Source of the DNA: Deroplatys truncata
Lineage: Eukaryota > Arthropoda > Insecta > Mantodea > Mantidae
DNA: 64,000 nucleotides
Assembly (NCBI GenBank): GCA_030765065.1
Contig: CM060977.1
Location: forward strand, 131,940,295-132,004,294
Reading direction: 5' to 3'
In this document: positions 55,121 to 64,000 of the stretch, in pieces
How the letters are laid out: each line of letters opens with the position of its first letter
How positions within the stretch are numbered: the stretch's first letter is position 1
The notes under the pieces: generated by a model
Databases searched by the model: none
Seen by the model: only the letters and a program-made list of their open reading frames with translations
Told to the model about the DNA's origin: nothing
Made by a program: the position numbers and the translations under genes

Positions 55121-55184
55121 AGCTTATCAGATGGCGGCATATCCTTTATGGCTCCGTTCTCTCATTATATTTCTACTATTAGCA

Positions 55185-55571
55185 TATACATGTTTAATAC
55201 AAAGGCATATTAGACACAATTAAAAAGTTGAAGAAAAAAGTCAAGGAAGTATCATATGAAATGCACAGATATAAGGAAAGCAAATATTTTTGTTTAAGAA
55301 CCGAGAATTCGTGACAGAACAAATATTTCCGTGCGGTGTATTATCTCACGAGCTAAGTTCTGATTTGTTTCTGCCGGATTCACATATTTTGGTCACTGAA
55401 GTAGGTAACTGTAATGGCAGAGAGTGAGTCACCAATCCAGGCTATTGTAGAAATGTTATCTAGTGAGGCAGTTAAATCAGCTTCATTCGCAACTCAGTTA
55501 ATGCTGAATGTTACATGAGTATCTCTACTCCTCCTGTTTTGAATGTCTTTACTTTGACACAAGAGTCTATA
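55185..55571. other. Possible native part of the hAT-like element
   Basis: Unique sequence between the palindrome and the Tc1 insertion. A frame reads AESESPIQAIVEMLSSEAVK then SASFATQLMLNV at about 55414-55510; no hAT motif is clear. Confidence 0.3.
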
Positions 55572-55573
55572 TA

Positions 55574-56810
55574 CACTATGTGATCAAAAGTATCCGCACA
55601 GCCCGACAAACACACTTTATCATCTTAGGTGCATTCTGCTACCATCTACTGCCTGGTACTCAATATCCGGACCTCAGTAGTCATTAGACATCGTGAAACA
55701 GCAGAATAGGACGCTCCGTGGAACTCACGTACTTCGAACGTGGTCACGTGATTGGGTGTCACTTGTGTCAGAAGTCTGTACGCGAGATTTCCACACCCCT
55801 AAACATCCCTAGGTCCTCTGTTTCTGATTTGATAGTGAAGTGGAAATGTGAAGGGACATGTACAGCACAAAAGCTTACAGGCCGACCTCGTCTGTTGACT
55901 GACAGAGACCGCCGACATTTGAAGAGGATCGTAAAGAGTAATAGGCAGATATCTATCCAGACCATCACACAGGAATTTCAAACTGCATTAGGATCCACAC
56001 CAAGTACTATGACAGGTGTGAGGTGAGCAACCTTGGATTCCATGGTCGAGCGGCTGCTCAAAACCCACACATCACGCAGTAGAATGCCAATCGACGTCTC
56101 GCTTGGTGTAAGGAGCGTCAACATTACGCGATTGAACAGTGGCAAAACGTTGTGTGGAGTGACGAATCACGGTACATAATGTGGCGATCCGATGGCACGG
56201 TGTGGGTATGGCGAATGCCCGGTGAACGTCATCTGCCAGCGTGTGTAGTGCCAACAGTGAAATTCGGAGGTTGTGGTGTTATGGTGTGGTCGTGTTTTTC
56301 CTGGAGGGGGCTTGCACCTATTGTTGTTTTGCGTGGCACGATCACAGCGCAGACCTACATTGCTATTTTAAGCATCTTCTTGCTTCGCACTGTTGAAGAG
56401 CAATTCGGGGATGGCGATTGCATCTTTCAACACGATCGAGCACTTGTTCATACTGCACGGGCTGTGGCGGAGTGGTTACACGAAAATAACATCCCTGTAA
56501 TGGACTGGCCTGCACAGAGTCCTGACTTGAATTCTATAGAACACCTTTGGGATGTTTTGGAACGCCGACGCCAGGCCTCACGGACCTACATCGATACCTC
56601 TCCTCAGTTCCGCACTCTGTGAAGAATGGGCTGCCATTCCCCAAGAAACCTTCCAGCACCTGATTGAAAGTATGCCTGCGAGAGTGAACGCTGTTATCAA
56701 GGCTAAGGGTGGGCCAACACCATATTGACTTCCAGCATTACCGATGGAGGGCGCCACGAACTTGTACGTCATTTTCACCCAGGTGTTCGGATACTTTTGA
56801 TCACGTAGTG
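55574..56810 (+). mobile_element. Tc1-like transposon, copy C, most complete
   Basis: 1237 bp, flanked by TA (55572-55573, 56811-56812). Ends read CACTATGTGATCAAAAGTAT and, from the right, CACTACGTGATCAAAAGTAT. It retains almost the full transposase and is inserted in the presumed hAT-like remnant just right of the palindrome. Confidence 0.93.
55718..56730 (+). pseudogene. Tc1 transposase pseudogene (DD34E), copy C
   Basis: First block 55718-56026: MELTYFERGHVIGCHLCQKS, NIPRSSVSDLIVKWKCEGTC then GRPRLLTDRDRRHLKRIVKS (paired HTH and GRPR-like hook). A frameshift near 56020 (missing bases in TMTGVR, where copy B reads TMTVRREVRNLG) leads to the second block 56152-56622. There MWSDESRYIMWRSDGTVWVW has the first D, FQHDRALVHTA the second D, and DLNSIEHLWD the catalytic E. 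A further deletion after LERRRQASR shifts frame before the C-terminus. One stop-free domain each side, but not a functional gene. Confidence 0.9.
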
Positions 56811-57063
56811 TAGATTCACCCACAAGAAACGCAGTGAAGATCTATCCAGAACTATAGTCCAGCAACTCTAGGCAATAACGTGAAGTCTCGACTCCTTTCA
56901 TTCCTTATTTAACAAAATTTAATGCAAAAACGTTCAATAATGCAAAACTTAAAAATTTGAAAGTATCGAAGGTTTATCTCAAACTATTAGACATACTTCG
57001 TCAGCACTGACTATCACAGTATCGAGATATCGACGGTATCGAGGTCCCATCCCTAATTTAAAC

Positions 57064-57164
57064 TCCATGCATACAGTTCCGGATAGTTTAATATATCTTC
57101 AGAGAAGGAATGCATTTCCTTGGAGTTTGATGCCATCTTAACAAGAATGCACAAATAAATTCTA
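57064..57164. other. Flank of the hAT-like element
   Basis: Short unique stretch after the target duplication at 57056-57063. Confidence 0.4.
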
Positions 57165-57345
57165 CCGAGCGAGATGGCACAGGCGGTAACGTCTGTGGCC
57201 CGCATTCGGGAGGTTCCGGTTTCAAATTCATGGGCCAACCAAACTGAGTAGGTTCTTTCGTGGTTTACCTCAGCCGCTAAGAATTGAATATTTAATACCA
57301 CGACCCAAAGTTCCATCTTACGTATAAAACACAATAGTAACAACG
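57165..57345 (+). repeat. tRNA-derived SINE
   Basis: A box GAGATGGCACAGGCGGTAAC and B box region TTCCGGTTTCAAATTC. The head is similar to that at 1-262 (reversed). The body after 57250 is short. Confidence 0.6.
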
Positions 57346-57374
57346 AAAATAGGTGGTAATAGTCTATCCACAGA

Positions 57375-58333
57375 CAATGAAAGCAGTTGGACTGGACGGC
57401 ACCCTAATGCCATCTGAACGGCACGAATCAGAAAATCTGGCTACTATGCGCTAGGGTCTCTGTGAACACGTGTAGAAGCAAGATGGTGTGATTACAGGGG
57501 TGAGACCTGGAAGGCTAACTGTCCGCCTTTCTATATGAAAGCAGCAGTTGGACTGGACTGCACCCTAATACCATCTGCACGGCACGAAGCAGAAGATCTA
57601 TTTGCTATGCGCTAGGGTCTCTGTGAACACATGACGAAACAAGATGGTGTGGTTACACGGAGGAGACCTAGAAGGCTAACTGTCCGCCTTTCTATATGAA
57701 AGCAGCAGTTGGACTGGACGGCACCCTAATGCTATCTGCACGACACGAATCAGAAAATCTGGCTACTATGCGCTAGGGTCTCTGTGAACACGTGTAGAAG
57801 CAAGATGGTGTGGTTACACGGAGGAGACCTAGAAGGCTAACTGTCCGCCTTTCTATATGAAAGCAGCAGTTGGACTGGACGGCACCCTAATGCTATCTGC
57901 ACGGCACGAATGAGAAAATCTGGCTACTATGCGCTAGGGTCTCTGTGAACACGTGTAGAAGCAAGATGGTGTGGTTACACGGAGGAGACCTAGAAGGCTA
58001 ACTGTCCGCCTTTCTATATGAAAGCAGCAGTTGGACTGGACGGCACCCTAATGCTATCTGCACGGCACGAATCAGAAAATCTGGCTACTATGCGCTAGGG
58101 TCTCTGTGAACACGTGTAGAAGCAAGATGGTGTGGTTACACGGAGGAGACCTAGAAGGCTAACTGTCCGCCTTTCTATATGAAAGCAGCAGTTGGACTGG
58201 ACGGCACCCTAATGCTATCTGCACGGCACGAATCAGAAAATCTGGCTACTATGCGCTAGGGTCTCTGTGAACACGTGTAGAAGCAAGATGGTGTGGTTAC
58301 AGGGATGAGACCTAGAAGGCTAACTGTCCGCCA
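57375..58333 (+). repeat. Satellite array, six units of about 161 bp
   Basis: Starts of the GTTGGACTGGACGGCACCCT block occur at about 57386, 57546, 57707, 57868, 58030 and 58191. Each unit continues CTGCACGGCACGAATCAGAA, GGCTACTATGCGCTAGGGTC, TCTGTGAACACGTGTAGAAG and CTAACTGTCCGCCTTTCTAT. Units 3-6 are almost identical; units 1 and 2 differ more (CATCTG for TATCTG, ATTTGCT for GGCTACT). The last unit ends abruptly after GTCCGCC. Confidence 0.95.
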
Positions 58334-60625
58334 CACCTTATCTAAGAGTTATCCACTATCCGGCGCGATATGACCATGTAAGAAAAGCGACGTAAAATAA
58401 ATAGAGTAATAAAAGAATAAAATAAATTCTGTGGATGCCACCAAGCCGCGCGGTAAAGTCTAACTCCAATTTTCGTTGCAGGGATTTTGTTCGCGTGCAT
58501 GTTTAAATTCCTATTGGTCAATCGCTTTGTCGTCTTTGTTGCGTCCCGGATAATGTTCCATTGTGAATTGGGCATTACGCGAGTTTCGTCAGCTTAAAAG
58601 TCTGGAATTGGCTGCATTTGCAGAAATTTTATTATTCATACTTTTGACATGCCTCACTCATCTGATTATCCTTTCTTGCATTCTGTTTAAATTACTATAT
58701 TTTCATTTCACTTGTAATATCTAATATCTAGGCTACCTAATCTTGTACATGTAGGAATCTCATATCCTCTGCTTCTATTTTACGACGTTGTTTTTCAGAA
58801 TGACTCAAGTTTCTGTTCTACAGAGCAATACTGGTGTTGCCATAAATTTCATATAAACCCTACTTCTTCTCTTAGCTCTGAATGTTCTATTTATTGTGCC
58901 ACATACAGTCCACGATTGCAAAAAGCACCAATCTACAGTTTTCTAAAGTTTTGCTCTTTTGGCAGCATTAGACAATCACAGGAAAGTCTGTAGCTTATGT
59001 CCCTCCTATGATTGCTTGTTCTGTAATCTGATCGCCTACTATAATCCTAGATATCGTGGTAGGTTTTGCTCTAATTTTGTTTTCTAATTCCAATCTGAAC
59101 TTAGAAGTTTGCACATCAGATGATACATCGCCTTATACTCACTACTATCAGACTGTCAACAAACAAAGTTAATGTACTGTTTCAGTATCCATAAATACGC
59201 CTTGGTGTGCTAAAAGTCCCCTTCTCAAACGATTTAGGTTGTGTACATAATGTTAAATGCTATCTATATATCCAGTCACTATGCATAACTGCGAAGTTAT
59301 CGATGGCTATTTAGCTAGACATCTAAGGAATTGTTTGTTCTTATCCTCCTGTTTAAACATTATCTTCTACGCTAGGAAACTGAAAATAAAGAAATGCATA
59401 TTTTTCTGAAAAGTGTGCTCTTTATCGCGAAGCCTTTGGTACCATTCTGTGCTATTCTGTAACAAAATCTTTTTCACTTCTTTCAATTTCCGTAATGCAC
59501 ACTAAATTGTCTGCCAGGTCTTCTGTGCCTAAGGATGCGGTTTCGATTCTGGTCCAGCATTATGATATTTTGTTGCACTTAAATGAGACAACCCCCTGTC
59601 AATACATTTATTGGAGTTTAAAGGAACCGTTGAACGAAATTCCAGCACGCGATACCATTATCACTTGCGTTGTTACATAAACGTTACAATAAATAACATA
59701 AAAAAAGAAAGAAAAAAGCAACTCTAATAGCTATACCACTGTGCTGCAGACATCATTGTCAGTACAGGGATTTTGTCTCTTAAGTTTATGCAGTGCTGTC
59801 GAAATCTTAGAACAGGTTAAAGTGAATATTCGAATCGACACAACAGGTTTGTTCTAACAACAGTCTCTGATCAAGTTTATCCAAGTGAGCGCATTAAAGG
59901 AATCTGCCTGACAATGTGCTCCAACAAATTCTTATCGCGTCCGCGTAATGCCATCAACAAGCTTCTAATGCGGTCAGAAACCGTCATAATTGATACATAA
60001 GACATGTATCACGTCTTACTGTCAACTGTTGCCATGTCAATTTGTTATTAATAGTTCTTACATCCGTTTTTACTCGTACGACACTACAGGCGTTGGACGC
60101 GGATGATAGATGAAATGAAACCATACAAATGAAAGTCGGGAAGGTAACGCCTCAAACTTGGGTTTAGGCTACCTGCACGGAATTTGCCAGTTACTGGAGC
60201 TGCGCGACGTTGCCACGTGTTAAAGGGCGGATCCAAGTTAAAAGCGTAAACCAGGAAGAAAACTGTAAACCCTGTTCCGTACACACTTTGTCTTGTATCT
60301 CTTAAATGTCACCTGTGTTAATCACCTCTTATTGGCTTGAATAGACTGTTGTACAATACATTTATCTTAGTATATTCGAAGAGAATTGTCAAATTTACAT
60401 TTTCATAACCACATGAATCAAATGTATTACGTTAATACATCTGGAATGCATATAAATTGTTATGAACTTATGGGTAAGAGGATCTTTCAGTTTAAAGCTG
60501 TCCCTCAGCGTGCATGTATTAAAACAGTGCTTTTATAGCCTGACTTTGCATTGCACAAGGATTGTTTGTCATACATCGTCATTCAAAACTGTACTGTAGT
60601 GAACGTAAGAGTGAATTGTTAGAGA
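58334..60625. other. Intergenic DNA, nothing recognised
   Basis: Small ORFs (61-77 codons) have no motifs. No element ends or tandem repeats were seen. Confidence 0.35.
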
Positions 60626-60628
60626 TTT

Positions 60629-60629
<1 letters not shown>

Positions 60630-60666
<37 letters not shown>
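60630..60666. repeat. (GT)n microsatellite
   Basis: About 18 uninterrupted GT units. Confidence 0.95.
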
Positions 60667-60668
<2 letters not shown>

Positions 60669-60799
60669 TACTGCATAATGGCAGAATCTACCACTGGATT
60701 TTGAATAAATCATTGAGAGGGTAAACCTTTACGAAGCGTCGAAAAGTGAATTGTGGTGCATGTGTTTAATACCTCACAGAGAAGAATTCATCTTTGCCA

Positions 60800-60970
60800 A
60801 TTAAAACAAACAAAAATCGAGCAGCTCTGTTCTGAACTTTCAGGTGTAAATTTTCGATCTGGGGGCTTTAGTGCGCTCAAAGTGTTCGATCCATAAGAGC
60901 ATCTGATAGCTGACAGCGAATCCGATTCTGGGATAGAAGGAATTATTCCATTAACAGATTTTTCATAAAT
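60800..60970 (+). pseudogene. Weak transposase N-terminal fragment
   Basis: KIEQLCSELSGVNFRS and, after a frame change, SESDSGIEGIIPLTDFS resemble the stretch SELSGVSVRSVGKSRKEIKT with SESDSDREGIE at 62740-62880. Together they suggest the HTH region (ATGVS-RSV-RI-KE pattern) of an IS630/Tc1-like transposase family. Very short, low support. Confidence 0.3.
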
Positions 60971-60989
60971 GTGTGAGCTGAGCTTCATT

Positions 60990-61690
60990 ATAAATTGTTA
61001 TTTTTGTATGTCTTTAAGTACACCTTTATTTGCTTTATTTGAATGTTTTTATTTATATTACCGAAAATTATGGCCATTATTGTAGGTTTCCACATGGCCT
61101 GAAAGGCATAACTATGGCGCCAAAACGTTAGCCATTCAAAGGAATTGGGAAGAAAAGGGAGCGCGGAAGAATATATGTCAGGAGACAAGGTTATAAGAAA
61201 CAGAGTATGCAGGTTTCCGCAAGGTCAGGTGCAATAATATCGTGATCGAGTTATAACTTGAAAGTCTCATCTTGATAACAACAACAAATGTTGTGCAGGC
61301 CAAGCAGAAAATTTCTTGTGACAAAGCAGTTGCACCGTATCAAAATGATTTTTAAAAATAATACACGCTGTAAATTATATTCCTGCTCTGGTATCGCAAA
61401 ACTTCCCATTTGAGTATTATTGGTTCTTTCTCGCCGCTCGTACATTGCTCATTAAGTGACAGTATGGCTAAGCCCAATAAATAGAGCAAACACAATCACT
61501 GTAAACTGTTCTACGAGCGCTCACTGATTTATAACCGATAACGCGAAAGCTACAACTTTTGCTGAAGGTAAAACCTAACTTCAACTAAAGCTGAACGTGG
61601 TTTCTGTTGACTATTTTTGTATCACATGGTGACGGAAATACAGGCCAAGAAAGGCGACTTTAAAGCTTTGGCGCGTAGCAGCATCCCTTG
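60990..61690. other. Intergenic DNA
   Basis: Nothing recognised. Confidence 0.3.
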
Positions 61691-61939
61691 CTAAAGGATG
61701 AGTTCCAATGTGTGTTATTACCTCGGCAAGCAGTTAACGTACTGTAAGCTTCTGACGAGAAAACGTTTGCGGGGTGCTCTGCTCTCCGGAGGAGTGAGGG
61801 GGGGATGGTACCACGTGGCAGCTCACGATAATGTCATAAATAGACCTACTATCTACATAAAAAAAAACTCGCGCAACGTTAGTATTCCAGCGTATTTCGT
61901 TTGGAGCAGTGCGTGTCTTCTAGTGATAAAGTTATTTAC

Positions 61940-62880
61940 AATGCACAGTAAGAAAGAAAGAATTCTACACAGTCAAGTCCAAGAAATAGTTTATAACGTT
62001 AAAATCTGTAACGAGGAAAGCAAACACAATCAACTGGTCATTCAAGATTACTTGCAGAAGAGCTTATGTTTTCTAAGAGGCCTTTAAGTCTTGTTGATAT
62101 GTTGAAAGAAGAGCCGTAATCCTTCTCAGTTAACGATAGAACTATTGATGTCAACACATTCCTTACAGACACGTTCTGGCAAGAAGAACACAGTACATCG
62201 AGCTTTCCCTTACTTTACTCCGCATATAAATAAAAGCAAGTGTATCTAGTCTTCTCTTACTAGCTGCAGGACGCATAAGCGCTTACTCCTGAGTTTAAAA
62301 CAGCAGTTTGCCTTTATATATTGGAAGAACCACAATAAAATTATGTTTACTGCAAGCACATGCCTGAAATTAGTATGTAGAGGCTGAATTATTTGTATAT
62401 TTAACACATAAGTATTGTGAAGTTTGTGGGAGGTTGCTTCTCATGTTTAAACTTGATTCGTGTAGCAGAAGGCACACACCTTTTTGATTAAATTACCGCA
62501 GGTGTTTGATCGCAGATTAATACTTCAATCAACCGCACAGCTGAACTGCATTACTGATTGTTATCCAGTGAAAGCGTGTGAAATCTTACTCGTATATATG
62601 CTCCATAATGAGAGAATCCGCAAGAATGGTACCTCTGACTTCAAACATGATAAGGAGGAACCCACTATTGCGAGTAAAAAGTCCTGTTACAGTTTTTAAT
62701 GTCATTTCGGAAATAAATTCAACAATACCAATACAACAAATTGAGGTGTTCGTATCTGAACTTTCGGGTGTAAGTGTTAGAAGTGTAGGGAAATCTAGAA
62801 AGGAAATTAAGACAACCGGAAAGTCCTTCCGAACCTGATATCACGGAATCAGATTCCGACAGGGAAGGAATTGAGACACT
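61940..62880 (+). pseudogene. Scattered HTH fragments of an IS630/Tc1-like transposase
   Basis: At 61941 MHSKKERILHSQVQEIVYNV and then CNEESKHNQLVIQ matches the pattern (K-R-L-SQ-RE-VYNV--F-EEA) that opens a family of insect IS630/Tc1-like transposases. At 62690-62840 VFNVISEINSTIPIQQIEVF and SELSGVSVRSVGKSRKEIKT may be the following helix-turn-helix. The pieces are separated by about 700 bases of unrelated sequence and no catalytic domain was found. Confidence 0.35.
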
Positions 62881-62908
62881 AGCGAGCACTCCGTAAATCT
62901 AAGTTATA

Positions 62909-64000
62909 CAGTGTGATTTTAAATGATGTACCCATTTTATAAAATTCGTATTTATTAAAGCAAAAATGCAACATGAACAATCTGTATAACAATGAAAAGA
63001 GGAAGTTTCAAAGGTTTTTTCGGCGGGCGTGATGGTTTTTAGAAGCGGCCGGTAGAGTGCTCCCGCAAGACCGCCATTGCGTTTCACTGTCAGTACGTAG
63101 TGAGATGGCTACTGTGGAGCACAAGGTTTTCTGTGTTGTTGAGTTCGCAAAAAGTGAGTCGCAAATTGTAGTGCAATTGGTTTACGCAATTTAAACAGAC
63201 TGGAAGTGTGTGTAAAGCACAGGCCGACCGCGTGTGTCAGAGGAGGACGTCAGACGGATTGAAGACAGTTTTGTTCGCAGTCCACGTAAGTCTACCCCTA
63301 GAGCTAGTAGAGAACTTGGAATACCCCAAACAACTGTATGGAAAGTTCTGAGACGGCGTTTGCTGTACAAGCCCTACCGATTACAACTTGTGCAGGCTCT
63401 TAAACCTAAAGACAAAGAGAAGCGTCTCGAATTTTGTGGTTATGTGCTAGGAATGATAGAGTATGACGCGTTTCTACAGCGTATCATTTTTAGCGATGAA
63501 GCGACTTTCCACCTTAGCGGAAAAGTCAACAGACACAATGTTCGCATTTGGAGTTTGCAAAATCCACATTCAACATTGCAACACGAAAGAGACTCACCGA
63601 AGGTAAACGTGTTCTGTGCCTTATCCCGTATAAAGGTTTATGGACCATTTTTCTTTGCGGAAAAAACTGTAACTGGAATAACGTACCTGGACATGTTGGA
63701 ACAATGGCTGTTCCCTCAAATTATAGAAGATTCACAGGACCTCATTTTCCAACAGGATGGAGCTCCGCCCCATTGGCACAGCGATGTACGAGGCTTTTTG
63801 AATGAATCCCTTCCTCAGCGCTGGATAGGTCGCAGGGTAAATGAAGACCTGGCTCTACGCTTCTGGCCATCGAGATCTCCTGATCTCACCCCATGTGACT
63901 ATTTCTTAAGGAAGCTATTTACGTCCCGCATCTACCGCAACTCTGGACGACCTGCGGAACCGTGTCACTGCTGCCGTGCACTCAGTAACAGAAGATACGC
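62909..64000 (+). mobile_element. DUF4817/DDE transposon cut by the window end
   Basis: The left end CAGTGTGATTTTAAATGATG is preceded by TA (62907-62908) and followed by GTACCCATTTTATAA, as in Tc1/mariner-superfamily elements of this class. The transposase starts at 63105. The right end lies beyond the window. Confidence 0.8.
63105..64000 (+). pseudogene. DUF4817/DDE transposase, partial at window end
   Basis: MATVEHKVFCVVEFAKSESQ is followed by a deletion of roughly 20 codons and a frameshift at about 63180-63200. It then reads TGRPRVSEEDVRRIEDSFVR, SPRKSTPRASRELGIPQTTV, QRIIFSDEATFHLSGKVNRH (first D), IFQQDGAPPHWHSDVR (second D) and WPSRSPDLTPCDYF (third D, about 46 residues after the second). 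After YFL the usual WG is lost and a frameshift appears (RKLFTSRIYRNSGRP). The catalytic triad is intact, but the N-terminal defect makes it a pseudogene unless splicing repairs it, for which I see no sites. Confidence 0.85.

Larger units (their letters stand above)
39479..55176. mobile_element. 15.7-kb palindromic element with 8-bp target duplication and no known transposase
   Basis: Every point in the left arm maps to one in the right arm at a coordinate sum of 94652 to 94660, so the axis is at about 47327. The outermost bases are exact inverted repeats: the left starts GTAGAAATATAATGAGAG, and the right ends with its complement. Directly outside are CATTAGCA (39471-39478) and TATTAGCA (55177-55184), an 8-bp direct repeat with one mismatch. 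This marks the whole block as one integrated unit. The arms differ by rare substitutions and 1-3 bp indels, so they are young or kept alike by conversion. Contents per arm: GC-rich subterminus, a five-copy motif, exon-like modules, a spliced small gene, a convergent zinc-finger-like gene. No transposase, integrase or polymerase is recognisable. Confidence 0.88.
47761..55176 (-). repeat. Right arm of the 15.7-kb palindrome
   Basis: Inverse of 39479-46892, differing by scattered single-base changes and short indels. Confidence 0.95.
35565..57055. mobile_element. Proposed hAT-like element split by later insertions
   Basis: The left end reads TAGTGATGGGACGATACC followed by TCGATATCGATACTG. The right end, on the other strand, reads TAGGGATGGGACCTCGATACC followed by TCGATATCTCGATACTG. 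Such GATGGG(A/C) termini with GATA/TCGATA subterminal repeats are typical of hAT elements. The two ends are flanked by ATTTGAAC (35557-35564) and ATTTAAAC (57056-57063), an 8-bp duplication with one mismatch, the hAT size. The interior contains R2 copies, the 15.7-kb palindrome and a Tc1 copy, all as nested insertions. No hAT transposase was recognised in the remaining native parts (35565-35770, 55185-55573, 56812-57055). Confidence 0.6.

Noticed and set aside
39479-55176. Assembly artefact as explanation of the palindrome
   Set aside because: Not fully excluded. But the arms differ by scattered substitutions and indels, the axis has a unique array, and an 8-bp direct repeat sits exactly at both edges, none of which a collapsed or mirrored contig would create.

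Overview
This window looks like intergenic DNA from an insect nuclear genome. It is AT-rich and packed with Tc1/mariner-superfamily transposons, tRNA-derived SINEs, an LTR retrotransposon, LINE debris, satellites and microsatellites. I found no conserved host gene. The mix of abundant mariner, Tc1 and DUF4817-type transposases, three or more SINE types and large genome-style spacing would fit a polyneopteran such as a cockroach or termite. That assignment is inference and the sequence does not prove it.

Region 1 to 24 kb is a graveyard of class II elements. It holds a TA-flanked mariner at 3.3 kb, a deleted minus-strand mariner at 10.2 kb, DD34E Tc1 copies at 12.7 and 17.8 kb, and a broken DD34D mariner at 14.3 to 15.4 kb. 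It also holds SINEs and a LINE reverse-transcriptase fragment at 2 kb. Three elements here (16.0, 20.6 and 21.6 kb), and a fourth at 30.5 kb, share an odd plan: both outer ends derive from the 3' end of a transposase gene, so each is a 3'-end/3'-end palindrome.

Region 24.9 to 29.1 kb is a young non-autonomous LTR retrotransposon on the minus strand. Its 0.9-kb LTRs are almost identical and it has a primer-binding-site-like sequence and a polypurine tract. It carries one coiled-coil gag-like ORF and no pol. A SINE with a clean 13-bp target duplication sits inside that ORF.

Region 32 to 38.4 kb is built mostly from fragments of one uncharacterised AT-rich repeat, called R2 here, one copy of which is a foldback. 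A second mariner lies at 34.0 to 35.3 kb.

The most remarkable object is at 39,479 to 55,176: a 15.7-kb near-perfect palindrome. Its arms are about 7.4 kb around a 21-bp-unit minisatellite on the axis. Its ends are exact inverted repeats flanked by an 8-bp near-identical direct repeat (CATTAGCA/TATTAGCA), as expected of a single transposition event. Each arm carries a spliced 124-codon gene with a TATA box, a convergent 155-codon C2HC zinc-finger-like gene, and a set of exon-like modules. No known transposase is visible. This block, with an R2 block and a third Tc1 copy, appears nested inside an older hAT-like element whose ends lie at 35,565 and 57,055 and which has its own 8-bp target duplication.

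Region 57.4 to 58.3 kb is a six-copy satellite with a period near 161 bp. The rest is mostly unrecognised AT-rich DNA with weak transposase fragments at 60.8 to 62.9 kb. The window ends inside another DUF4817-type transposase element that begins at 62,909.
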